From Pseudanabaena sp. UWO311 (GTDB lineage: Bacteria > Cyanobacteriota > Cyanobacteriia > Pseudanabaenales > Pseudanabaenaceae): DNA of 64,000 nt. Under the pieces are notes generated by a model. It was not told where the DNA came from. It did no database searches and saw only the letters and a list, made by a program, of their open reading frames with translations. The stretch covers positions 1 through 64,000 of the forward strand of contig NZ_SJEE01000022.1 in assembly GCF_006937785.1 (NCBI RefSeq), given 5' to 3'. The position numbers were made by a program, and so were the translations under genes. Below, piece after piece: positions 54,813 to 62,653 of the stretch (positions are counted from its first letter, which is position 1; each line of letters starts with the position of its first letter).

Positions 54813-56807
54813 ATGACTTCACCCACTACGATTCTTGAGAACGCCCCAAGCTTTATCGGAAACATGCGATCGCGTCTAAAGGATCGCACTTTACTATTTC
54901 GCTATCTTGCTGAAATCAATATTATTTTAGGAGCTTGGTATATATCTTGGCGATTTAGCCATTCTATAAATTTCAATGCGCTCTGGATATCGATTCCTTT
55001 AATTCTGGCAGAGCTTTATAGTTTTATCGGCGGCACGATGTTCACTATTGGGCTATGGAGACCGCTCGAACGCGAAGTGCGATCACTTGACCAAATGCGT
55101 CCTGCGTTACCAGCAGATGATTTCCCTACTGTTGATATATTCATCACCTGCTACAACGAACCTGTCGAAATGGTTGAAGAAACGGCAAAAGCTGCCTTAG
55201 CTATGGACTATCCAGTGAGTAAGCTGCGAGTATACATCCTCGATGATGGCAGGTCAGACGATATGAGAAATATGGCGCAAATGCTGGCGATCGCCGATTT
55301 GCGATCGCCGAAAAATCAAGTAGAAGCCGAAAGGCTGGGCAGCGAACTTAATGACCTAGAGCAAAAACTCCAGAAATTACAAAGTCTCTTACCTGATACT
55401 CAATCCGCTGAATTGTTTCTTCAAAATCCCCCCGATTCTCATCCTGCGGTGAAGTTCTTGCAAACAATGCGAGATTCTCTAATGATTGTCAGCAGCGCGA
55501 CTAAGAGTGAAGTCAGTGTCAGCGATCGCTTAGCCAGCGAACAAAAACATCTAGAAAAAGCGATCGCTCAAAAGCAAAGAGAACTAGGCGATCTTGCCCG
55601 TTGTCGTTACATTGGACGCATCAAAGCAAAGGGCAAGGCTCACCATGCTAAAGCAGGTAATATCAACCATGCCATCTTTTCTGGAGAAACTCATGGTGCA
55701 TTTATTCTTACTCTTGATGCTGACCATATTCCTAAACCCCAATTTCTCAAGCGTATTCTCCCTTACTTCTTTAGTTATAATCAGTGGAATGGAAAATACG
55801 ACAGTAATAGGATCGCCTTTGTACAAACGCCTCAAGATTTTTACAACTTGCCTGAAGGTGATCCCTATGGACATTCAGCACATTTGTTCTATGGCCCAAT
55901 TCAGCAAGGTAAAGATGGCTTGAACTCAGCTTTTTATACAGGCACAAATGCAATTTTGCGCCGAGAAGCGTTACTAAGCGTCGGTTTACAATACTTCTCA
56001 GAATCTTTAGACAAAGATGCCGATCGCATTAACGAATTTAATTTAATTGGTGGGATGTCCAGCAGCAGCATTACCGAAGATATGAACACTGCCATGCGAT
56101 TGCATAGTGCTGGCTGGAAATCTGTCTATCATAATGAGTTATTAGCTAAAGGGCTGGCTCCTGACGATCTAGTCTCGACCCTGAAGCAACGGCTGCGATG
56201 GGCACAAGGAACAATTCAGGTACTTCTGCAAGAAAATCCAATAACTAAGCCTGGGCTATCTTTTTGGCAGCGACTGCAATATTTCCAGACCATGTATAGC
56301 TACTTTTCTGGATTCTTCACCGTAATTTTTATCTGTTGTCCCATTATCTTTTTCTTTACAGATATTGCTCCTGTCAGTTCTTATGGCGCTGACTTTGCAA
56401 TTCATTTCTTTCCTGCTTTCGTGATTAATCGCCTAACCTTCCTTGCGGCAACTTGGGGGATTCCTGCGGGAGAGCTATGGCGCTCTGAGCAATATGCGAT
56501 CGCCCTGTTCCCTTTGTTTATTCAATCTGTTTGGAGTGTTTTTTCTAGAACCCCACTGAGTTTTCAAGTCACTCCAAAACAGCGTCAGTCAGGTAATTAT
56601 CTTTACCTTGTTGTGCCACAATTAACAATTATTGCTCTCTCTGTTTTGGGAATGACATGGAGCTTAATTCGATTTATGATGGGTACATTGTCTGACCCTT
56701 GGGTTCACCTTCTCAATAGTGGTTGGGCAATATATAATGTTTGCTTACTCAGTGTCGTTGTCAAGGCAGCTGTGTGGCAACCGAAAGAAGAATCTCCAAA
56801 AGTATAA
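54813..56807 (+). CDS. cellulose-synthase-like family 2 glycosyltransferase (processive, membrane)
   Basis: 664 residues: two N-terminal membrane segments (34-50, 57-80), a cytoplasmic GT-A domain with DDG at 144-146, DAD at 302-304, TED at 421-423 and QRLRW at 459-463, then about five C-terminal membrane segments. These are the BcsA/CesA hallmarks for synthesis and export of a beta-glucan. Two oddities: a ~100-residue, coiled-coil-rich insertion (165-265) between DDG and DAD, and no PilZ c-di-GMP domain. The product could be cellulose or another beta-linked glycan. Weak AGG ribosome-binding site before ATG 54813. Confidence 0.9.
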   Translation: MTSPTTILENAPSFIGNMRSRLKDRTLLFRYLAEINIILGAWYISWRFSHSINFNALWISIPLILAELYSFIGGTMFTIGLWRPLEREVRSLDQMRPALPADDFPTVDIFITCYNEPVEMVEETAKAALAMDYPVSKLRVYILDDGRSDDMRNMAQMLAIADLRSPKNQVEAERLGSELNDLEQKLQKLQSLLPDTQSAELFLQNPPDSHPAVKFLQTMRDSLMIVSSATKSEVSVSDRLASEQKHLEKAIAQKQRELGDLARCRYIGRIKAKGKAHHAKAGNINHAIFSGETHGAFILTLDADHIPKPQFLKRILPYFFSYNQWNGKYDSNRIAFVQTPQDFYNLPEGDPYGHSAHLFYGPIQQGKDGLNSAFYTGTNAILRREALLSVGLQYFSESLDKDADRINEFNLIGGMSSSSITEDMNTAMRLHSAGWKSVYHNELLAKGLAPDDLVSTLKQRLRWAQGTIQVLLQENPITKPGLSFWQRLQYFQTMYSYFSGFFTVIFICCPIIFFFTDIAPVSSYGADFAIHFFPAFVINRLTFLAATWGIPAGELWRSEQYAIALFPLFIQSVWSVFSRTPLSFQVTPKQRQSGNYLYLVVPQLTIIALSVLGMTWSLIRFMMGTLSDPWVHLLNSGWAIYNVCLLSVVVKAAVWQPKEESPKV

Positions 56808-56845
56808 GCAGTTTTTACGCCACTTGATTTAGTGAGGATTAAGTA

Positions 56846-57163
56846 ATGAATGAATCGATCAGTGTATTTCAGCCAGAAGGTATTATCGATAGTGTTGGTG
56901 GTAATCAAATTCGTCAAGATGTTGGCGATCGCCTTGAGGCTGGAGTTGAGACAATTTTGATTGACCTTACCAATATTTCTTTTATGGATAGTTCTGGTCT
57001 GGGGGCGATGGTGGTGACACTGCAACGAGTTAGATCAAAAGGAGCTAAGTTATATCTTTGCTCTCTCAACGATCAGATCAAAATCATTTTGGAATTAACC
57101 AAAATGGATAAGGTTTTTGATATTTTGCCAGACCGCGCCGCATTTGATGCATTGATCGCCTAA
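56846..57163 (+). CDS. STAS anti-sigma factor antagonist (RsbV/SpoIIAA-like)
   Basis: 105 residues. TILIDLTNISFMDSSGLGAM contains the DSSG phosphorylation site (Ser49/Ser50 region) of SpoIIAA/RsbV proteins, followed by RVRSKGAKLYLCSLNDQIK. Unphosphorylated, it should bind the RsbW-like kinase and free its target. It sits 38 bp behind the GT2 gene with GAGG upstream of ATG, probably on the same transcript; a REC-PP2C phosphatase and an RsbW-like kinase gene follow. Confidence 0.9.
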   Translation: MNESISVFQPEGIIDSVGGNQIRQDVGDRLEAGVETILIDLTNISFMDSSGLGAMVVTLQRVRSKGAKLYLCSLNDQIKIILELTKMDKVFDILPDRAAFDALIA

Positions 57164-57196
57164 AAGTCGAAATAGCTGATTGACTGACAGATCGCT

Positions 57197-57262
57197 GTAG
57201 GGGCAGGTTTAGTAGATCCGTGATTGGCTTACAGCAAAGCTTTTAGCAAAACCTGCCCCTAC
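57197..57262. repeat. inverted repeat GTAGGGGCAGGTTT...AAACCTGCCCCTAC
   Basis: Perfect 14-bp arms; the spacer (TTTAGTAGAT...GTGATTGG...GCAAAGCTTTTAGC) parallels that of the element at 1295-1359. Shorter outer CTGACA ends. Second copy of the dispersed MITE-like family. Confidence 0.7.
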
Positions 57263-57294
57263 GGTAAAATGCGGATTCCAACAGTTTTGTCAGC

Positions 57295-57336
57295 CAAGTC
57301 AAAATATAGTTGCTGCTGCAACTATATTTTGACTTG
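57295..57336. terminator. perfect 19-bp hairpin between convergent STAS and phosphatase genes
   Basis: CAAGTCAAAATATAGTTGC pairs with its inverse around TGCT. Convergent position suits a bidirectional terminator; it lacks a long T-run on the plus side. Confidence 0.75.
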
Positions 57337-57364
57337 ACTGTGCAAAGCGCTGCTCTATCTATTT

Positions 57365-58501
57365 CTATAGGAAATCTATTTTCAATAATGAAACATCATC
57401 ATCAAACTTAGCAGTTGGTGTTTCGGTACGGATCTGTTGAAGAACTAAACTTGCGTTGACTTCTTCATCTACGGCAAATTTCTCTTTCAAGAGATCGAAA
57501 AATTTTGCCACACCCCAAATTTTGCCATTTTCTTGAGTAACCTCGAAAATACCATCACTAAAAATATAGAGCCTACTATCTGGAGGAACCGATATCTCCG
57601 CACTAGTGTATTCAACATCTGGGAAAAATCCTACAGGCATATCTAAACTCGGCAGTTCTTGAATTTGAGGATTTTCATGATCTCTGGCAATCAATAGCCC
57701 TTGGGGATGTCCAGCATTAGCATAGGTCAGCTTACGTTGCGATCGCTTAAATACTCCGTACCACATCGTAAAGTAACGCCCATTATGCTGTTTCATCTGA
57801 AAAGCATGATTTAGTTCAGTCATAATTTTACTTGGCTCGTAAAACATCTCTTTCCCGAAAGACTGGGATCGTAGAAGATTTAAAATCGATATGGATAGTA
57901 ATGCTGACCCCACCCCATGACCTGAAGTATCGATTAGATAAATAGCAAGATGATCATCGTCTAGCCAATAAAAATCATAACAATCTCCACCTAATTGGCT
58001 AGAAGGAATAAACTCGGCTAAGATGTTAACCTCACCATTTAAAGTCGTTGGCAAAAGAGATTTAATATATTCACTTGCCTCTGCAAGCTCTGCTTCTAGT
58101 AATTGCTTTTGTACTTGTAGGTCTTGGTTAAGCTGATAAATTCGTAGACCAGCTCTTACACTAGCGATTAATTCAGTTTTATCGATCGGTTTAGACAAGA
58201 AATCATCAGCTCCATTATCTAAAGCCTGAACCTTATCTTCTACAGCTCCTTTAGAGGTTAGCAAAATAAAAATTGTTGACGATAAATTCTGATCTAGCTT
58301 TAGTTGGCGGCAGACTTCTAGCCCATCTACATCAGGCATCATCCAATCACAGATAACTAGGGCAGGGAGGTTTTTCTTTGCTAAAGATATTCCCTCGTTC
58401 CCATTTTTAGCCACAATTACCTTATAGCCTTGACCTTGCAGAGTGTTTTTTAAAATCATCTGCATAACAAGATCGTCATCAATTACTAGAATTTGCAACA
58501 T
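57365..58501 (-). CDS. response-regulator PP2C phosphatase (REC-RsbU/SpoIIE type)
   Basis: 378 residues from ATG 58501, preceded by CAGG; a GTG 18 bases earlier is also in frame. REC domain 1-120 with VIDDD, phospho-Asp52 in VICDWMMPD, and FLSKP Lys; a short coiled coil; then a PP2C/SpoIIE domain from about 160 with GGDCYDFYWLDD and DTSGHGVGSALLS metal-binding Asps and FSDGIFE. It should dephosphorylate the STAS protein next door when its REC is switched, perhaps by the neighbouring hybrid kinases. Confidence 0.9.
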   Translation of the reverse strand: MLQILVIDDDLVMQMILKNTLQGQGYKVIVAKNGNEGISLAKKNLPALVICDWMMPDVDGLEVCRQLKLDQNLSSTIFILLTSKGAVEDKVQALDNGADDFLSKPIDKTELIASVRAGLRIYQLNQDLQVQKQLLEAELAEASEYIKSLLPTTLNGEVNILAEFIPSSQLGGDCYDFYWLDDDHLAIYLIDTSGHGVGSALLSISILNLLRSQSFGKEMFYEPSKIMTELNHAFQMKQHNGRYFTMWYGVFKRSQRKLTYANAGHPQGLLIARDHENPQIQELPSLDMPVGFFPDVEYTSAEISVPPDSRLYIFSDGIFEVTQENGKIWGVAKFFDLLKEKFAVDEEVNASLVLQQIRTETPTAKFDDDVSLLKIDFL

Positions 58502-58542
58502 TCTGTTTGCCTGAAGCACTATATTTAGATAGAGTTGTATGA

Positions 58543-58570
58543 ATTAATTTAATTAGATTAATTTAATTAG
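58543..58570. repeat. tandem 14-bp direct repeat in the phosphatase/kinase divergent region
   Basis: ATTAATTTAATTAG occurs twice back to back, and each copy is itself partly palindromic. It lies between the divergent REC-PP2C and RsbW-like genes; it could be an operator or simply A+T-rich promoter DNA. Confidence 0.55.
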
Positions 58571-58682
58571 AAAAAAATCATTTAAACTGAAAAAAAGTTC
58601 CTTGAAGAACCGTATCTCAGTTACCAACAAATTTACAATCAGGTTTATATCTTATCTCAAAACTTATCTTGGTAGAACTGCG

Positions 58683-59105
58683 GTGACTCAAACAATTTTT
58701 TTGCAAGTAACTACTAGTCTTAGCGATCTTGTTCACGTTTTGAATTGGTTTGAGCAACTTCCACATACATCTGTACCAAATGCTGATTGGTTACGGTGTA
58801 AAACAGCTCTAGCTGAAGTATTTACCAACTCTGTGCGTCATGCCCATAGAGACATGTCATCGGAAACCCCCATTAGTTTAGAAGCTAGTCTTACTGATAG
58901 TTACATTGAGATCAAAGTATTTGATTTTGGGACAGGTTTCGATCTTTCAGAAAAACTATCAAAAATAGATGAAGTGGACGTTATGGCTCTAGGTGGCCGT
59001 GGGCTGGACTTGATCAGTCAAATGGTGGATGTTTTTACCTACGATAAAATCTCAGATGGACGAAGCTGTATGAAAATAGTCAGGTACTATGTCCCAATCT
59101 CTTGA
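58683..59105 (+). CDS. RsbW/SpoIIAB-like anti-sigma serine kinase (HATPase_c_2)
   Basis: 140 residues from GTG 58683 ([16 protein letters not shown], the usual family start); a TTG at 58602 would add 27 residues. N-box [17 protein letters not shown] with Glu and Asn, G1 [12 protein letters not shown]2 [11 protein letters not shown]. Family members phosphorylate the STAS partner and sequester a sigma factor or other target. With the STAS and PP2C genes it completes a partner-switching set similar in content to the Synechocystis icfG cluster. Its 3' end overlaps the convergent kinase gene by 19 bp. Confidence 0.85.
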   Translation: MTQTIFLQVTTSLSDLVHVLNWFEQLPHTSVPNADWLRCKTALAEVFTNSVRHAHRDMSSETPISLEASLTDSYIEIKVFDFGTGFDLSEKLSKIDEVDVMALGGRGLDLISQMVDVFTYDKISDGRSCMKIVRYYVPIS

Positions 59106-61636
59106 GCTAAATTTTTTATTTGTTCAATATCTTTAGAGATTTTTTCAAGCAAAATAGTGGTGTTTTCTAACAGTTTTTTGTTTTTGCCACTTTCTTCTAA
59201 TATGCTTGCTAATCTGGTAACTCCAGTAATTCCGATCGCAGAACTTGAGCCTTTAATAAAATGCGCTTCACGCTCAATATCTACATATTCTTTTGTAGAT
59301 ATCGCGATCGCCAAGGCTTCTAGATGTTCAGGCATTGATGTTGAGTACGCTTGCAATAACTCTTGCTTAAATTCATCATTACCGCTACACATTTCGTCGA
59401 GATATTGCCAATCAATCTCTACATCAGAATCATTGAGGATGTCATCAACTTCAGAGGCATCACTACTTGGTAATAAGATCTCAATATTTGGAACAAGATT
59501 TATATCATCTTCCTCGGCAAGAATCTGGTTCCAGTAATCTAACTTCTTAGCCAAATCTTCTTTCCGCACAGGTTTACTTAAAAAGTCGTCCATGCCTGAA
59601 TCTAGACAGCGATCGCGATCTTCTCGCATTGCATTAGCGGTAAGAGCGATAATAATTACTTTTGGAAATTTGTAATTTGGGGATGCTTCGCGATCGCGAA
59701 TTTGCCGACTAGCATTGAAGCCATCAAGGATTGGCATTTGACAATCCATCAAAATAATATCGTAAGGAACTGTTGCAAGTAGATCCAAAGCTTCTTGCCC
59801 ATTACCAACAACATCTACCTTAAAGCCCAAATTGTGCAATTGATTGATGGCAACTTTTTGATTGATCGGACTATCTTCAGCTAGTAATATTCGGAGTTTT
59901 GAGGCAGGACGAACTTCCTTTGCCTTGAGATTCTTTCTGGAAGTTTTTGGTCCTTCTGGAGTCCCTGCGATCGTATCAACCAGACTGTTTAACAAACGGG
60001 CTTTGCGGACTGGTTTGCAGAGATAGTCAGCAAAGCCAATCTCCAACATACGGCTAGCAGCACCACTTTGGTCTAGAGAAGTAAGCATGGTTAAATGCAT
60101 ATCCTTCAAGATTTTGGAGCTTTTAATTTGGATTCCCAACTGCTCGCCGTCTAATTCAGGCATTTGCATATCAAGTAGTGCAACTTGATATGGCTGCCCC
60201 ATCTCTATGGCTCGAAGTAGACAAGGAATAACATCAGTAGATTGGATAAGTACATCGACCACCATCCCCCAAGATTTCAGTTGATGGTAAAGAATATTAC
60301 AGTTTGTGATGCTGTCATCAACCACCAAAACCTTTAGTCCTTGAAGATTTTCTATCCCAAAACTACACTGTTCACTGGATTTATTGATTTGCTTTTGCAA
60401 AGGCACTGTAAACCAGAAAGTTGAACCTTTATGTTCTTCGCTTTCTAAATGAATTTCTCCACCCATTAACTCTACCAATTGCTTGCAGATAGCTAGACCC
60501 AGCCCTGTACCACCATATTGTCTAGTAGTTGAGGCATCAACTTGGATAAAAGGCTGAAACAGCTTAGACTGTGAAGACAATGGAATCCCAATTCCCGTAT
60601 CGATTACAGCAAATCTTAAAACAACAGAATTTGCTAATTCAGATTCTAGGTTTACTTCAATGATTACCTCTCCTTGGCTGGTAAATTTAATAGCATTATT
60701 AGTCAAATTCAATAAAATTTGTCGTAAGCGGCTGATATCTCCTTGTAGATATTTTGGCGTATCTGGATGAATAAATGTGGCTATTTCCAGCCCTTTACTG
60801 TGAGCAGGCTTGGCTAATATATCAGCGATTTCCTCTATACTTGACTCTATATCAAAGTCAAGTACTTCCAACTGCATCTCACGAGCTTCCAATTTAGAGA
60901 AATCGAGGATTTCATTTATAAGGTTTAATAGATGCTCTCCACTGTTGTGAATTGTGTCAGCAAAATCTCGTTGTTGTGCATCCAAATTAGTTTCAAGCAA
61001 TAAGCCTGTCATTCCGATAACAGCATTCATCGGTGTCCGAATTTCATGGCTCATTGTTGCCAAGAAAGAACTTTTTGCCATATTAGAGTCCTCAGCTGCT
61101 TGCTTAGCTAGCTGAAGTTCGTAATTTTGTTGATTTAGCCGCTCATTCAATTCGACTAGTTCTTGAGTCCTAAGATTAACCCTCTTCTCTAATTCAGTTT
61201 TAGAATGCTGAAGTAATATCTGGGTTCTTTGTTGTTCTGTAATATCATTAATTGCAATAACTACGCTAATCTGTTTTGGCTCGCTAACCGCTATTTCCAC
61301 GTATGTAGAAGTAACTTCAAGGATCGAGCCTTTTTCACCAAGATTGCACTCGTAACGTTCACTAATTTTTTCTTTCTTCTCCATGGCTAGTGCCACAGGA
61401 TACTTTTCGGCTGGCACAAGAACGCCGTCATAATGCAAAGGCAAAAGTGGCGGCAATTCTTTGCCCAAGATCATAATATGCAACTTCCCTACTAAGCGAT
61501 CAAAAGATTTATTACACCATTGGATACGTCCTTCTGCGTTAGTCCACACAATTGCACTATCTACCGCCCCCAAAGCGATTTCCATTTTCCCTAGGGTCGA
61601 TCTCAGTTCCTGTAGATGAGAAGGAGTAGATTCCAT
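59087..61636 (-). CDS. hybrid histidine kinase: PAS-HisKA-HATPase-REC-REC-HPt
   Basis: 849 residues from ATG 61636; the frame is open to 61738, but that would overlap the PAS gene by 62 bp. PAS about 10-130 ([19 protein letters not shown]), coiled coil, HisKA with [14 protein letters not shown] (His near 196), HATPase with NNAIKFT, DTGIGIP and [13 protein letters not shown]1 has LLDMQMPE (Asp near 490), REC2 has ILMDCQMP (near 630), and the HPt His is in [12 protein letters not shown] (near 790). No membrane segment, so cytoplasmic. A close paralogue lies at 62654 onward. Confidence 0.9.
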   Translation of the reverse strand: MESTPSHLQELRSTLGKMEIALGAVDSAIVWTNAEGRIQWCNKSFDRLVGKLHIMILGKELPPLLPLHYDGVLVPAEKYPVALAMEKKEKISERYECNLGEKGSILEVTSTYVEIAVSEPKQISVVIAINDITEQQRTQILLQHSKTELEKRVNLRTQELVELNERLNQQNYELQLAKQAAEDSNMAKSSFLATMSHEIRTPMNAVIGMTGLLLETNLDAQQRDFADTIHNSGEHLLNLINEILDFSKLEAREMQLEVLDFDIESSIEEIADILAKPAHSKGLEIATFIHPDTPKYLQGDISRLRQILLNLTNNAIKFTSQGEVIIEVNLESELANSVVLRFAVIDTGIGIPLSSQSKLFQPFIQVDASTTRQYGGTGLGLAICKQLVELMGGEIHLESEEHKGSTFWFTVPLQKQINKSSEQCSFGIENLQGLKVLVVDDSITNCNILYHQLKSWGMVVDVLIQSTDVIPCLLRAIEMGQPYQVALLDMQMPELDGEQLGIQIKSSKILKDMHLTMLTSLDQSGAASRMLEIGFADYLCKPVRKARLLNSLVDTIAGTPEGPKTSRKNLKAKEVRPASKLRILLAEDSPINQKVAINQLHNLGFKVDVVGNGQEALDLLATVPYDIILMDCQMPILDGFNASRQIRDREASPNYKFPKVIIIALTANAMREDRDRCLDSGMDDFLSKPVRKEDLAKKLDYWNQILAEEDDINLVPNIEILLPSSDASEVDDILNDSDVEIDWQYLDEMCSGNDEFKQELLQAYSTSMPEHLEALAIAISTKEYVDIEREAHFIKGSSSAIGITGVTRLASILEESGKNKKLLENTTILLEKISKDIEQIKNLAQEIGT

Positions 61637-61676
61637 GAATATAATCTTAGGATTGTTGACTAAGTTGACTAAAAAG

Positions 61677-62036
61677 TTAAGATTCGAGTGAACGAAGCGT
61701 TGCCCCAAAGCTCCACTGTTCGTCTTGTTTTTCGGCAAGAATATAGTGCTCAGATAGGATCTCGCGCTCGTCTTTGGTAATAACTTTAAGCTCTAGTGGA
61801 TGATTGAGAATTGTCGCAACGCCAGAGGCAGTGAAGCGAGAAAATCCCATATGATGAGATTCTCGAAAATAACTTGGTAAAATCACCGAGATCAGTTGTC
61901 CAACAATTTCCTGCTTTTCCCATCCAGTAAATATTTCAAAATGCTCATTGACATCAACAATAATTCCTTGAAAGTCAGCAATAACACCAGGGAGATCGCC
62001 AGTTAAAATCTCTGCTAGTGTCTGGGGACGGTTCAT
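61677..62036 (-). CDS. stand-alone PAS domain protein
   Basis: 119 residues that are a single PAS domain: [39 protein letters not shown] and [12 protein letters not shown]. No output domain. It lies 40 bp upstream of the hybrid kinase on the same strand, which itself starts with a PAS domain, so it is probably a separately encoded sensor input or a split-off domain. A ligand or cofactor cannot be predicted. Confidence 0.8.
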   Translation of the reverse strand: MNRPQTLAEILTGDLPGVIADFQGIIVDVNEHFEIFTGWEKQEIVGQLISVILPSYFRESHHMGFSRFTASGVATILNHPLELKVITKDEREILSEHYILAEKQDEQWSFGATLRSLES

Positions 62037-62233
62037 AGAGAAATCCTCAAAAATAATATGGTGTTACTTATGTTTTTACTAAAAACATATCTAGTCGATT
62101 ATTATACCTTTTGTCTGGGTTGCTGAGTAAATCGATACAATAAAAACTAATTTCTCAACTATTTTAAGCACTAAACATAGGGAGATTGCCTCAAAGTATA
62201 GGTTTTCTTAAGTTTGGATTGTTGCTCTAAGTA

Positions 62234-62294
62234 AAATACAAAATGGCATAAATATTTAATATCAGGCACTAAGTATTTATGACATTTTGTATTT
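62234..62294. repeat. 24-bp imperfect palindrome, diverged ACAAAATGGC repeat
   Basis: AAATACAAAATGGCATAAAT plus ATTT pairs with its inverse with two mismatches. The ACAAAATGGC arm recalls the first hairpin of the repeats at 18277 and 42104, but the rest of those elements is not recognisable. Confidence 0.55.
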
Positions 62295-62531
62295 TTAAAA
62301 TCCTTGTTGGCAAATTATAAAAGATGGAGATAAGTAATTAGACTCCACTAATATATCTCTTAAAAGATTTGGCACTTGATCGGCTTACGCTAGAGCTTTT
62401 AGTTCTGTTTTTGTATTTAATCGTACCTAGCTACCATACTTTTATAAATTGTTATAATTACCCTTGCATATCTAGATAATCTAAGCTTAGTGTCAACAGA
62501 ACTAACCAACAACAAAATTACTCAACAAAAC

Positions 62532-62570
62532 AAAAAACATATCACTTACTATACAAGTGATATGTTTTTT
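62532..62570 (-). terminator. terminator-like 16-bp hairpin with T-runs on both sides
   Basis: AAAAAACATATCACTT-actatac-AAGTGATATGTTTTTT. It lies 84 bp beyond the stop of the minus-strand hybrid kinase gene and reads as stem plus T-run on both strands. Confidence 0.75.
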
Positions 62571-62653
62571 TGCTTTCTATAGAAATGGAACAATTGCAGC
62601 TCAGCGCAGCCGAAATTATCACATAAGTAAGTGTTAATAAGATGCTTAGGAGT

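Larger units (their letters stand above)
62037..62653. other. 617-bp intergenic region without a gene
   Basis: A+T-rich region between the PAS gene and the second hybrid kinase. It holds a small TATGTTTTT/AAAAACATA hairpin near 62069-62089, the palindrome 62234-62294 and the hairpin 62532-62570. Nothing coding is convincing. The PAS gene promoter should lie here. Confidence 0.6.

Noticed and set aside
61637-61738. Longer N-terminus of the first hybrid kinase
   Set aside because: It would overlap the upstream PAS gene by 62 bp, and the extra residues look like the PAS gene read in another frame.
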